Below, piece after piece: positions 1-7,360 of a DNA stretch of 64,000 nt; positions within the stretch are counted from its first letter, which is position 1, and every line of letters begins with the position of its first letter. Under the pieces are notes generated by a model. That model ran no database searches. It was not told the DNA's origin and saw only the letters and a list, made by a program, of their open reading frames with translations. A program made the translations under genes and the position numbers. Where the stretch lies: NCBI GenBank assembly GCA_001898705.1, contig MKUU01000044.1, forward strand, positions 1 to 64,000, given 5' to 3'. The stretch comes from Caedibacter sp. 38-128 (GTDB lineage Bacteria > Pseudomonadota > Alphaproteobacteria > Caedimonadales > Caedimonadaceae).

Positions 1-152
1 GCTATCATATCAAGATACAAAATTCAAGAAAATTCGTCACAAATATCAAAAAATAATCTTCTGTTTTTCAAATAATTATAGCAGAGAAAGGATAATAGAA
101 TTTTATATCATTATCTCTCTTTTGCAATTTTAGGGCAAATAAAGGCTCTTCT

Positions 153-935
153 CTATTTTCTCGGCTCTAAAGGTAGGGCAGTCGGAACAAAAATGCGAGA
201 CCGCCAGCCGCGTGGTCGCTCAAGGATTCTTGAGAGCATAAGCTTTTTGGCTTCAATGATCACAACGCCCCCTATTTTCCAACACCATAAAGCGCCTAAC
301 CTTTCCCAGGTTTCTGAAAAATTTAAAATCACAGAAGATTCCACCGGCGGAATATGAAGACCATACGTTGGCTTGGAAGGAGTAAATAAGCTTTCCTGGA
401 TCAACGTATAAAGCTGACTCCCTGAGTAAGGCTGTCCAATACCAAAGGGAAATTTAGGAAATCTTGCCCACAATCCTCGTCGGTTAGGTACAACAACGAG
501 TAAGCGCCCCCCATCCATCAAGACTCGCCATGCTTCGCGCAAGAGTAAGCGTGTATCTTCCGCGCCTTCAAGCCCATGAACAAAAAGCAGACGATTGACA
601 GATTGATCGGCCAAAGGAATGACATTATCCTCGGCTAAAGCGACTCTATTTTTTTCATTTTCTGGCCAAAAAATTGCCCCTTGCGATGCTGGCATAATGG
701 AAAGCACACGATCGGCACGGAGTTGAAATTGGCTTAAATACGGAATGGGATAGCCATACCCAACGACACAGTCGCCCACGGCATCGGGCCATACTGCAGC
801 AATATATTTTGCAATATATTTTTGAACATGCTTTCCCAACGGGCTCTCATAAAAACGGTGAAGTTCGGCGACATCCATACGCATAAGAGTATTGTACCAT
901 AAACTTTCCTGAAATTTGACCATAAAGTTTAGCAT
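153..935 (-). CDS. SAM-dependent methyltransferase-like protein
   Basis: A 260-residue protein of the class I SAM-dependent methyltransferase kind found next to glyoxalase genes in many alphaproteobacteria. The N-terminal part contains FYESPLG followed by a glycine-containing stretch (GYGYPIPYL) in the place of the nucleotide-binding motif. Further on, LLREAWRVLMDGGRLLVVVPN is the typical post-motif strand with GG. The substrate cannot be told. The frame opens at 935, but no good ribosome site is seen there. Met18 or Met20 (MRMDV, start 884 or 878) matches the usual family start just before FYxSPLG and is a serious alternative. It is transcribed away from tRNA-Ser. Fold assignment is fairly secure; function is inferred. 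Confidence 0.75.
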   Translation of the reverse strand: MLNFMVKFQESLWYNTLMRMDVAELHRFYESPLGKHVQKYIAKYIAAVWPDAVGDCVVGYGYPIPYLSQFQLRADRVLSIMPASQGAIFWPENEKNRVALAEDNVIPLADQSVNRLLFVHGLEGAEDTRLLLREAWRVLMDGGRLLVVVPNRRGLWARFPKFPFGIGQPYSGSQLYTLIQESLFTPSKPTYGLHIPPVESSVILNFSETWERLGALWCWKIGGVVIIEAKKLMLSRILERPRGWRSRIFVPTALPLEPRK

Positions 936-1095
936 CCTATTTTGATGTAAAATTGACTAACCCCTTTATAAGCCTACGTTTTTATCTTTTTCCTTTGTTT
1001 TAAAGCCTCATGCGCATATTTATTCTTGATATTTTACGGGATGAGCCAATTCTGATTGACAGCAGCATTGCGCTCGCGTAAGTGAAGTATATCAA

Positions 1096-1186
1096 GGAGA
1101 GGTGGCCGAGCGGCTGAAGGCGCACGATTGGAAATCGTGTATACGGCAAAACCGTATCGAGGGTTCGAATCCCTCTCTCTCCGCCA
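1096..1186 (+). tRNA. tRNA-Ser (anticodon GGA)
   Basis: A 91-nt class II tRNA with a long variable arm. The acceptor GGAGAGG pairs with TCTCTCC (one G-U), followed by G and an encoded CCA. The anticodon stem CACGA/TCGTG encloses the loop TTGGAAA, giving anticodon GGA for UCC/UCU. The T arm is GAGGG-TTCGAAT-CCCTC. A TTGACA box at 1056-1061 lies 35 bp upstream and may be its promoter -35, although the -10 is poor. The 3' end is duplicated downstream beyond a GIY-YIG gene. Confidence 0.95.
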
Positions 1187-1523
1187 TCGCGCGGAACGCG
1201 CTATGGCGTGATGTCACGACGTAGCTTGAACATAGTGAAAGCGAAGTCGGACCTTTATGTATTTTGTCTACTCTATTCAAAGTGAGATATTTCCAGAACG
1301 TTATTATGTTGGTATGACAACTGATGTTATACAGAGATTAAATGAACATAATACGGGAAAATCAATACACACGAATAAGTTTAAACCATGGAAACTTCTC
1401 ACTTATGTTGCTTTCTCAGACAAGGGAAAAGCTGGAAAATTTGAGACCTATTTGAAAACAGGCTCTGGAAGAGCGTTTTGTAAAAGACATTTTTAACCTC
1501 TCTCCGCCATCCGCCATCGCGCG
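1175..1523. mobile_element. Small GIY-YIG cassette at the tRNA-Ser 3' end
   Basis: The last bases of tRNA-Ser plus the next few (CTCTCTCCGCCAT, 1175-1187) recur exactly at 1498-1510, directly after the stop codon of a GIY-YIG gene. A second overlapping repeat, CCGCCATCGCGCG, is at 1181-1193 and 1511-1523. The roughly 320 bp between the copies hold the GIY-YIG gene and its structured leader and almost nothing else. The simplest reading is a small mobile or homing-type insertion at the tRNA 3' end that left a target duplication. The repeats are seen; mobility is inferred. Confidence 0.5.
1257..1496 (+). CDS. Small GIY-YIG domain endonuclease-like protein
   Basis: A 79-residue stand-alone GIY-YIG domain. 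FVYSIQS is the GIY strand, RYYVGMTTD is the YIG strand, and R-x3-HN follows (QRLNEHNTG). FETYLKTGSG carries the family's conserved Glu region. Such single-domain proteins related to the UvrC N-terminus are common in small mobile copies near tRNA genes, where they may nick DNA to home. No UvrC-like partner is present. It lies 70 bp after tRNA-Ser and is followed at once by a duplicate of the tRNA end. Family assignment is firm; activity is not shown. Confidence 0.85.
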   Translation: MYFVYSIQSEIFPERYYVGMTTDVIQRLNEHNTGKSIHTNKFKPWKLLTYVAFSDKGKAGKFETYLKTGSGRAFCKRHF

Positions 1524-1696
1524 CTCTAATTTCCCTACGAACTTTGCCGAAGCGAGAGTCCGTAAATCAGAATTTTCAATTAGAAGAATCCTCTTTTTTC
1601 AATTAATCCTCCCCGATTTAAATACTTTGTTCCTATGTCAACATCCGAAATACCGCTCATTCCCGCCGATTCATGAATATCTTACACGCACAAAAA

Positions 1697-1728
1697 TAGT
1701 TTACTTGGAAACTAATTAAACTTATACT
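1697..1728 (+). promoter_or_regulatory. Promoter with overlapping inverted repeat (MarR operator candidate)
   Basis: A -35-like TTTACT (1700-1705) and a -10 TATACT (1723-1728) are separated by 17 bp. The -35 is embedded in the inverted repeat TAGTTT-N6-AAACTA (1697-1714). A palindrome on the promoter just ahead of a marR gene is the usual arrangement for autorepression. Confidence 0.5.
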
Positions 1729-1757
1729 GTTTACAGAAAAATAAGAAAGTTAAAGCA

Positions 1758-2216
1758 ATGTCATACACTAAGATCAGCCATCTGGAAGATCACATAGGTT
1801 ATTGGCTTCGTTGCGTATCTAACCACGTTTCCCACGCTTTTGCCCGCAAACTGGCGGATCAAGAAGTAACTGTGGCTGAATGGGCGCTCATGCGGATGCT
1901 TTATGGTCAATCACCGTTGGCACCAAGCCGTGTTGCCAAGCAGATGGGGATGACAAAGGGGGCGATTACGAAGCTCGTTGATCGTTTGATTGCCAAATCA
2001 TTTATCGTCCGAGCTTCTAATGCGGATGACGGACGAGCACAGACAATCAGCTTGACCAAGGAAGGCGAAAAGCTCGTGCCTGTGCTTGCTCAGCTGGCCG
2101 ACAGTAATGATCAGGAATATTTTAATCATTTATCATCCAAGGATCAGGAAACATTGCAACGCATCCTGCGCCACCTCACAACCAAATTTGGTGTTACGTC
2201 AGTCGCAATAGAATAA
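1758..2216 (+). CDS. MarR family transcriptional regulator
   Basis: A 152-residue winged-helix protein with the full MarR layout: N-terminal dimerisation helix, AEWALMRMLYG (helix 2), SRVAKQMGMTKGAITKLVDRL as recognition helix (about residues 60-80), the wing DDGRAQTISLTKEGEKL, and a C-terminal dimer helix. MarR proteins bind palindromes as dimers and usually repress their own operon until a phenolic or oxidant ligand acts. The gene ends 26 bp before a DUF1398 gene that has a strong AAGGAG site, so the two probably form one transcript. The ligand is unknown. Confidence 0.92.
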   Translation: MSYTKISHLEDHIGYWLRCVSNHVSHAFARKLADQEVTVAEWALMRMLYGQSPLAPSRVAKQMGMTKGAITKLVDRLIAKSFIVRASNADDGRAQTISLTKEGEKLVPVLAQLADSNDQEYFNHLSSKDQETLQRILRHLTTKFGVTSVAIE

Positions 2217-2242
2217 AATCCAATTTTAATAAGGAGATAACC

Positions 2243-2644
2243 ATGAATGAAGAATTGAAAGCCGTCGCTCAAAAATGTTTGGACGGTGCCAATCACAATA
2301 CGATGACCTTTCCTGTAATCGTGGAAACGCTTATCCAGAATGGCTTTGAAAGCTATCACATCGATTTTTTGCGTAACACAGCAACCTATTATTTGTTAAA
2401 TAATACAAGTATTGAGCTGCCCGTCCATAATCACAACGTCCAGGTTGGTAAAGAATTTAATGTATCAGGGGTGCAATCAGCCATTAAAGAGGCCCAACAA
2501 CTGGTTGAGGGCTATACCTATCAAGGTTTTTGTAAAAAGGTTATGGCAGCGGGTTGTGTGGGTTATATCGTCTCATTTCCTGGCAAGCGGGCAGTCTATT
2601 TTGGACGCACCGCTGAAACGCATGTAGAGCATTTTCCCCAATAA
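2243..2644 (+). CDS. DUF1398 family protein (YbcV-like)
   Basis: A 133-residue soluble protein matching the DUF1398/YbcV family in length and pattern: VIVETLIQNGFESYHIDF near residues 26-43, TYYL in the middle, and VMAAGCVGYIVSFPGKRAVYFGR near the end. No biochemical role of the family is established; some members are annotated as phage envelope proteins on weak grounds. It has an excellent ribosome site (AAGGAGATAACC before ATG) and follows marR closely, suggesting it is the regulator's target. No signal peptide or membrane segment is seen. Confidence 0.8.
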   Translation: MNEELKAVAQKCLDGANHNTMTFPVIVETLIQNGFESYHIDFLRNTATYYLLNNTSIELPVHNHNVQVGKEFNVSGVQSAIKEAQQLVEGYTYQGFCKKVMAAGCVGYIVSFPGKRAVYFGRTAETHVEHFPQ

Positions 2645-2792
2645 GAGAGATCTTAGAATGAATAGTGAAAAGCGTTTTAACTTAGAAAAGCGCCTTTCTC
2701 TTTAATTTTTTTCAGATACCTTCATGCATAATAAGTTCATTCATCCGAAGAAACTCTTTTCCCCTTTGGCCACTCAAAAAATAAAAATCAAT

Positions 2793-2818
2793 GCCTGAAT
2801 TTCGGTCGCAGGCTTTTT
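2793..2818 (+). terminator. Intrinsic terminator candidate after the marR-DUF1398 unit
   Basis: GCCTG (2793-2797) pairs with CAGGC (2809-2813) and is followed directly by five T. The stem is short, so termination may be partial. Confidence 0.4.
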
Positions 2819-2876
2819 AAGAATCGTTATAGTAAAAGCATGGCGGAATAATTTTGCTCCATCACATAGGTTCTAA

Positions 2877-3938
2877 ATGCTAACAAAAGAACAAAAATAT
2901 GAATTCTATCAAGCCCTTATAGATAAAAACAAAGACTACGAGGGTGTATTTTTTGCCGGAATCAAAACAACGGGTGTATTTTGCCGACCAACGTGCTCAG
3001 CAAGGAAACCAAAGCTTGAAAATTGTGAATTTTTTAAAACGGCGCAAGAAGCCTTATTAGCCTCTTTTAGACCTTGCAAGCGATGTCGCCCTTTATCGCC
3101 GCCAGGCCAAGTTTCAAAGTTAATCCAAACGCTTATTGAGGCGATCGAAGAAAATCCTTCTAAGAGATGGAAAGACAGCGACTTTACTAAACTATCAGTG
3201 GATAGTTCAACAGCACGCCGTCAGTTCAAAAAACGATTTGGCATGACGTTTGTTGCCTATGCGAGGGCAAGGCGCATGGGACTTGCCTTTAAACAAATTC
3301 GAGACGGCGAAACTGTCATCGATGCTCAATTAAATACAGGTTACGAATCGAGCAGTGGTTTTCGCGATGCCTTTTCCAAAATCATGGGTGCTGCACCAAC
3401 ACAATTTAACAAACATCACCTCATCCTTAAAGCTTCGTGGCTTGATACGCCGCTTGGCCCTATGATTGCCGTGAGCGATGAGGAAGCTCTTTATCTTTTG
3501 GAATTTATTGACAGACGCGGCTTAGAGCGTGAAATGGAAAAGCTCCGCCTCAAAACAAAAGCGGCCATTATTCCCGGAAGAACGGAGCCCATTGCCTCTA
3601 TTGAAGCCGAACTCAAGGCCTATTTCGAAGGATCACTCACGACATTCAAAACACCTCTTCACCTTTTAGGAAGCCACTTTCAAAAGCTTGTCTGGAAAGA
3701 GCTTATGAACATCCCCTATGGCCAAACAAGAAACTATGCAGAACAAGCTAGGGCAATTGGAAGACAAACTGCTTATAGAGCGGTTGCAAATGCCAATGGC
3801 GCGAATCAACTGGCCATTATAATTCCATGCCACCGTATCATTAACAGTAATGGTGACCTTGGGGGGTATGGCGGGGGGATCATACGCAAAAAATGGCTTA
3901 TTGCTCATGAAAAGCACTATAAACCAACGAGTGAGTAA
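2877..3938 (+). CDS. ada: Ada: methylphosphotriester and O6-methylguanine DNA methyltransferase/regulator
   Basis: A 353-residue protein with the full Ada architecture, almost the length of the E. coli protein. The N-terminal zinc domain has Cys36, Cys40, Cys67 and Cys70 (GVFCRPTC and PCKRC); Cys36 is the expected acceptor for methylphosphotriester methyl groups. An AraC-type DNA-binding domain follows (about residues 85-180, TARRQFKKRFGMTFVAYAR). The C-terminal methyltransferase has the active-site motif PCHR with Cys318, then GGYGGG. Methylation of the N-terminal Cys normally turns Ada into an activator of alkylation-repair genes, including its own. It stands alone here with no alkB or alkA beside it. 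Confidence 0.96.
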   Translation: MLTKEQKYEFYQALIDKNKDYEGVFFAGIKTTGVFCRPTCSARKPKLENCEFFKTAQEALLASFRPCKRCRPLSPPGQVSKLIQTLIEAIEENPSKRWKDSDFTKLSVDSSTARRQFKKRFGMTFVAYARARRMGLAFKQIRDGETVIDAQLNTGYESSSGFRDAFSKIMGAAPTQFNKHHLILKASWLDTPLGPMIAVSDEEALYLLEFIDRRGLEREMEKLRLKTKAAIIPGRTEPIASIEAELKAYFEGSLTTFKTPLHLLGSHFQKLVWKELMNIPYGQTRNYAEQARAIGRQTAYRAVANANGANQLAIIIPCHRIINSNGDLGGYGGGIIRKKWLIAHEKHYKPTSE

Positions 3939-4009
3939 GAGCCATCATCGTTATGCTTTCCATTTCCTCGTTTAGACTGCTACGGCTTAGAGAGAATGCT
4001 GAAAATTCA

Positions 4010-4339
4010 TCATTTTAGAGTCAGTTTTAATCCGATAATTGCAACAAGAAGTAAGGCTAGAAAAAACAAACGAGCTAGTGATAAAGGCTCATTAAACAGA
4101 AAAACACCAAGAATGGCGGTTCCTAAAGCTCCAATCCCGACCCAAACGCCATAAGCTGTTCCAATCGGCAGCGTTTGGCTGGCACGAGCAAGCAAATATA
4201 TGCTTAAGGCTAAAGTAATAAGAGTGAAAATACTTGGAATGAACTTCGTGAAGCCGTCGGTGTACTTAAGCCCAATAGCCCAGCCTATCTCAAAAAGGCC
4301 CGCAATAATCAGGATAATCCAAGACCAAGTTATAGACAT
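4010..4339 (-). CDS. sugE: SMR family guanidinium/quaternary ammonium exporter (SugE/Gdx-like)
   Basis: A 109-residue inner-membrane protein with four hydrophobic helices. It has W-G/A-W-x-I at the start, the membrane-embedded glutamate (GLFEIGWAIGLKYTDGF), and the SugE-type PIGTAYGVWVGIGALGT in helix 3. Gdx/SugE members export guanidinium as antiparallel dimers. The start at 4339 was chosen because it has GAGG eight bases upstream and matches the family N-terminus; the longer upstream frame is just the tail of the pirin gene region. It lies 25 bp after the pirin stop, so the two are one operon. No guanidine riboswitch was recognised ahead of the operon. Confidence 0.9.
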   Translation of the reverse strand: MSITWSWIILIIAGLFEIGWAIGLKYTDGFTKFIPSIFTLITLALSIYLLARASQTLPIGTAYGVWVGIGALGTAILGVFLFNEPLSLARLFFLALLLVAIIGLKLTLK

Positions 4340-4364
4340 AGCAAATCCCTCGTTTAACATGAAT

Positions 4365-5063
4365 TTAAGATGCTTCCATATCAAATAAAAGGAAGGTTGA
4401 ATCTTCCAACGCCTTGATTTGAAGCTTGGATTCTTCCTGGATCCCGATACCATCTCCTTGCTCTATGGCATGACCACCAAGCATCATTGATCCTTCAACC
4501 ATCTGCACCCATTGCTGGGTCCCTTTAGGCTCATAGGTAAGACTTTCTGATGCTAAGAGGTGCCCTTCATAAACCCAAGCATCTGCTCTTAAGCCAATAA
4601 TATTCTGACCTGCTTTTTGCTCCGGCGCGGCAACAAGCTGAAGCTCTTTTTCTTCCTGTAATGATATTTGATCATACCGGGGCACAAGTCCCTTAATATT
4701 TGGCAGAATCCATATCTGCAATAAATGCACAGGTGTTTGTGAAGACGGGTTAAATTCACTATGGAGGACGCCTGTGCCTGCACTCATATATTGCATTTCA
4801 CGAGGCTTAATTTGTGTGCCATTTCCCATGCTATCCTGATGTTCAAGCGCGCCACTTATAATGTACGTCAAAATTTCCATATTGCGATGAGGATGCGTTC
4901 CAAACCCTTTATTAGGCAGAACAAAATCTTCATTTAAAACGCGAAGGAGACCGAAGTGGCGCCATTGAGGATCATCATAATCCCCAAAAGAAAAAGTATG
5001 ATAGGTTTGTAGCCACCCATGATCTTGAAATCCACGATCAAAAGACTTCCTAAGAATAAACAT
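4365..5063 (-). CDS. Pirin family protein (YhhW-like, quercetin dioxygenase type)
   Basis: A 232-residue bicupin. The metal-site motif of the N-terminal cupin is clear: GTHPHRNMEILTYIISG with both histidines, then GALEHQDSMGN and SAGTGVLHSEFN carrying the later His and Glu ligands. Family members are Fe-dependent and include YhhW, which cleaves quercetin in vitro; the native substrate is usually unknown. The start at 5063 follows AAGGAGAG with good spacing; the upstream frame extension is not needed. It is first in an operon with sugE. Confidence 0.9.
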   Translation of the reverse strand: MFILRKSFDRGFQDHGWLQTYHTFSFGDYDDPQWRHFGLLRVLNEDFVLPNKGFGTHPHRNMEILTYIISGALEHQDSMGNGTQIKPREMQYMSAGTGVLHSEFNPSSQTPVHLLQIWILPNIKGLVPRYDQISLQEEKELQLVAAPEQKAGQNIIGLRADAWVYEGHLLASESLTYEPKGTQQWVQMVEGSMMLGGHAIEQGDGIGIQEESKLQIKALEDSTFLLFDMEAS

Positions 5064-5179
5064 TTTACTCTCCTTTACTACACCTCTTAGGCTACCATCT
5101 ACGCCTAAAGAAAACATCTTTTTTTAAAGAGAAGGATCTGTTAGCATTTCTTTAAAAAGAATAAAGAAACGGGGTAGCG

Positions 5180-6109
5180 ATGACTTATTTCCACACCTTC
5201 AGAAAAGGCTTCTGGATTCTTATTTTAATGATTACTCATCAAGAACTATCTTACGCCTGCGATCAGGTAAAGTCAGAGAATAACACGAAAATTCTTGCAC
5301 TTTCTGTGGCAGGGGCCCAGCAGTTTGCTGAAAAATTTGAAGAATGCATAAAGTTATTCCCGAATACCCTTCTTTTAACTGACGGTGATGGTGTCTACAC
5401 AAGGCACTCCCAACCTATGTCAGACTTAGTTTGCCCGCGAGGAGATATGCCTGCTTATTTAGACTATCTTCAGGAAACACGCCGCATCCCTATGATACTC
5501 ACAAGTGCCTGGGATAAACCTTCTGAAACCTTTAATCGTGTAAAACTTCATCATTTAGAGACAACTTTTAATCTTCAACTGACTTGTGAGGAAAAGACCG
5601 AAAAGTTTGGAAACGATGAGTATCACTACGTTAAAAATGGAAATGTCATTTCTGTAAAGAAAATTCTTCCCTTCAAAGCATCTACATATTTCCGGCAAAA
5701 GGCTTTTGCACCATTATTTGTTTTAGGAGAAGATTATTCTTGTGATCAAGTTATCTTTATTGATGATAGTGAATCAAATAGAGATATTTTTGCAAAAGAA
5801 ATTATATCCACCCCCTTATACCCTAAGCTTCAACGGATTGTTATTATTTCTATTCCTGAAATTTACGGTCAAATTTTAGAGACTGATATCATTTCTGAAA
5901 AATATCTTCCTCTCTCTTACAAGGAAAAATGGTCTGACTTATGGAAAGAAGAAACGCTCTCTCTTTCAAAAATGGAACCAGCTAAAAATGAAGATTCTCT
6001 TTTAAAATGCTCCTTAAATTCTTGCAGTTTTGAAGAAGCTTTACATAAAACAACGTCTTCTTTTTTAAAATCTTCAGAAGACGAGACTATTGTCGAAGGA
6101 ACATCCTAA
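5180..6109 (+). CDS. Secreted HAD-like protein (resembles DUF2608)
   Basis: A 309-residue protein with an N-terminal hydrophobic segment (WILILMITHQELSYA) that reads as a signal peptide cut near residue 27. Haloacid-dehalogenase motifs follow: LLLTDGDGVYT (motif I DxD), MILTSAWD (motif II), the QKAF lysine, and VIFIDDSESN (acidic motif IV). This fits the secreted HAD-like DUF2608 family of intracellular bacteria and predicts a periplasmic or exported phosphatase. The C-terminal 60 residues are low-complexity and end in VEGTS, as does another secreted protein in this window (IEGTS at 25688). It is first of three related tandem genes. Family is from motif memory; the substrate is unknown. Confidence 0.65.
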   Translation: MTYFHTFRKGFWILILMITHQELSYACDQVKSENNTKILALSVAGAQQFAEKFEECIKLFPNTLLLTDGDGVYTRHSQPMSDLVCPRGDMPAYLDYLQETRRIPMILTSAWDKPSETFNRVKLHHLETTFNLQLTCEEKTEKFGNDEYHYVKNGNVISVKKILPFKASTYFRQKAFAPLFVLGEDYSCDQVIFIDDSESNRDIFAKEIISTPLYPKLQRIVIISIPEIYGQILETDIISEKYLPLSYKEKWSDLWKEETLSLSKMEPAKNEDSLLKCSLNSCSFEEALHKTTSSFLKSSEDETIVEGTS

Positions 6110-6293
6110 CTTAAACCTTATTTCTCACTTTATTTTATCAGTTTCAAAGTTATGAGAAATTTTCAGCTTCTAATTTTTTGTATTCTCGCCATTTTTGCTT
6201 ATTCGAAAAATACCTCATTTTAATAATTCTTAAAATAGACGCTTTTCAAAAGCTTTCAAGTGTGCTTTAACACTCACAAAAAAAGAGCACAAA

Positions 6294-6605
6294 GTGTCAA
6301 AAAGTAAAAATTACCTTCCATTCCCTATTTTTATCTTCTGCATTACCTTTTCTAAAAGTTTTGCTTGTGAATCAGAGGTGTCCCAAAAAAAACCTCAAAT
6401 TACCCAACATACTGTTAAAGGTGCCGGGGAATTTATAGAATATTTCGAGAAATACCATAGAACATCTCCAGGTCCAATTCATATCCTCACAGAGGTTCAC
6501 GGCATTATCACGAAGCATTCTTCCCTCCCTAAAAAGGAAACCTCTGCACAAAATAGTTCTTCCTGCTCAAAAAGACGTAAGTTAGAAAAAGATATGGATG
6601 CTTAA
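6294..6605 (+). CDS. Truncated paralogue of the secreted HAD-like family
   Basis: A 103-residue open frame beginning with GTG. It has a signal peptide (FPIFIFCITFSKSFAC) and then only the first part of the family: GAGEFIEYFEKY and HILTEVHGIITKHS, which aligns with LLLTDGDGVYTRHS of the gene at 5180 but lacks the catalytic DxD. It stops after a Lys/Arg-rich tail (SKRRKLEKD). It is probably a decaying duplicate that lost the C-terminal two thirds. Whether it is still translated is uncertain; the ribosome site is weak and it ends 3 bp before the next start. Confidence 0.5.
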   Translation: MSKSKNYLPFPIFIFCITFSKSFACESEVSQKKPQITQHTVKGAGEFIEYFEKYHRTSPGPIHILTEVHGIITKHSSLPKKETSAQNSSSCSKRRKLEKDMDA

Positions 6606-6608
6606 TTA

Positions 6609-7295
6609 ATGAAAATTTATCAAATACTTTGGGTCGCTTTCTCAATCATATACTTTCCCTCTCATGCTTCTGAGAGTGTTCCTGAAGAGGCCCTTTACAA
6701 GGTAAAAACGCTTCAAGATTTTAAAGAATACTTTGAAAAAGAGCTTGCTTATTACCCCAAATCAACACTTCTCCTGATCCATGTTGAAGGGATTGTTACA
6801 GATACAGCAATCCCTTCTCCTGCTCCCGACGTTGATGAGAGAGCCGCGCCTTGTGAAGAGATGGTTACTTACTTGAAAAGCCTGACAGAGGTCTCAATCG
6901 TTTATACAAGTTATTTATATCCACCCAACCAGATCTTTCATAGGCTTAACGATATCGGCCTACTTGAGCAAGTCTCATCTGCGGAAGAAGGACAGCTAGA
7001 AATCTCATATGCTTCATCCCAATCGCAAGTCTTGGCATTTTCAAAAAATCAAGATTGTGCTTTAGTAAAAAGAATAAACACTAATTTTCCTGACAAAAAA
7101 ATAGACTACAATTTTTACTATCAAAAGGCATTTGCTCCCGTTGTAATTTATGGACTAAAAAAAAGGTGGGATCAGATTGTTTATTTAGATCATAGCGAGC
7201 TTAGCTATGAACATTTTAAGGAAGACATTAAAGAAACTCCCTATTATCCTTCTTTGAAGAGAATTCTTACCATAAAAATTTCCCCTAAATTTTAA
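6609..7295 (+). CDS. Secreted HAD-like paralogue with altered catalytic motif
   Basis: A 228-residue protein with a signal peptide (ILWVAFSIIYFPSHASES). It aligns with the gene at 5180: LQDFKEYFEKELAYYPKSTLLL, then LLIHVEGIVTD in place of LLLTDGDGVYT, SIVYTSYLYPP for motif II, QKAFAPVVIYG, and QIVYLDHSELS for motif IV. Both aspartates of motif I are replaced (H-V-E), so phosphatase chemistry is unlikely; it may have become a binding or decoy protein. It is the last of three tandem paralogues. Confidence 0.6.
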   Translation: MKIYQILWVAFSIIYFPSHASESVPEEALYKVKTLQDFKEYFEKELAYYPKSTLLLIHVEGIVTDTAIPSPAPDVDERAAPCEEMVTYLKSLTEVSIVYTSYLYPPNQIFHRLNDIGLLEQVSSAEEGQLEISYASSQSQVLAFSKNQDCALVKRINTNFPDKKIDYNFYYQKAFAPVVIYGLKKRWDQIVYLDHSELSYEHFKEDIKETPYYPSLKRILTIKISPKF

Positions 7296-7360
7296 AAGAA
7301 GGAGAGTTTCTAAACTTTTAACTTTAAAGTTGATGGAGGCCTCAAGGAACTAGGCGAAGC

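Noticed and set aside
1092..1280. A 62-codon frame antisense to tRNA-Ser
   Set aside because: It covers the tRNA gene on the opposite strand and has no protein-like features.
2652..2710. Repeated GAAAAGCG units after the DUF1398 gene as an operator
   Set aside because: Only two short direct copies in AT-rich DNA; not distinguishable from chance.
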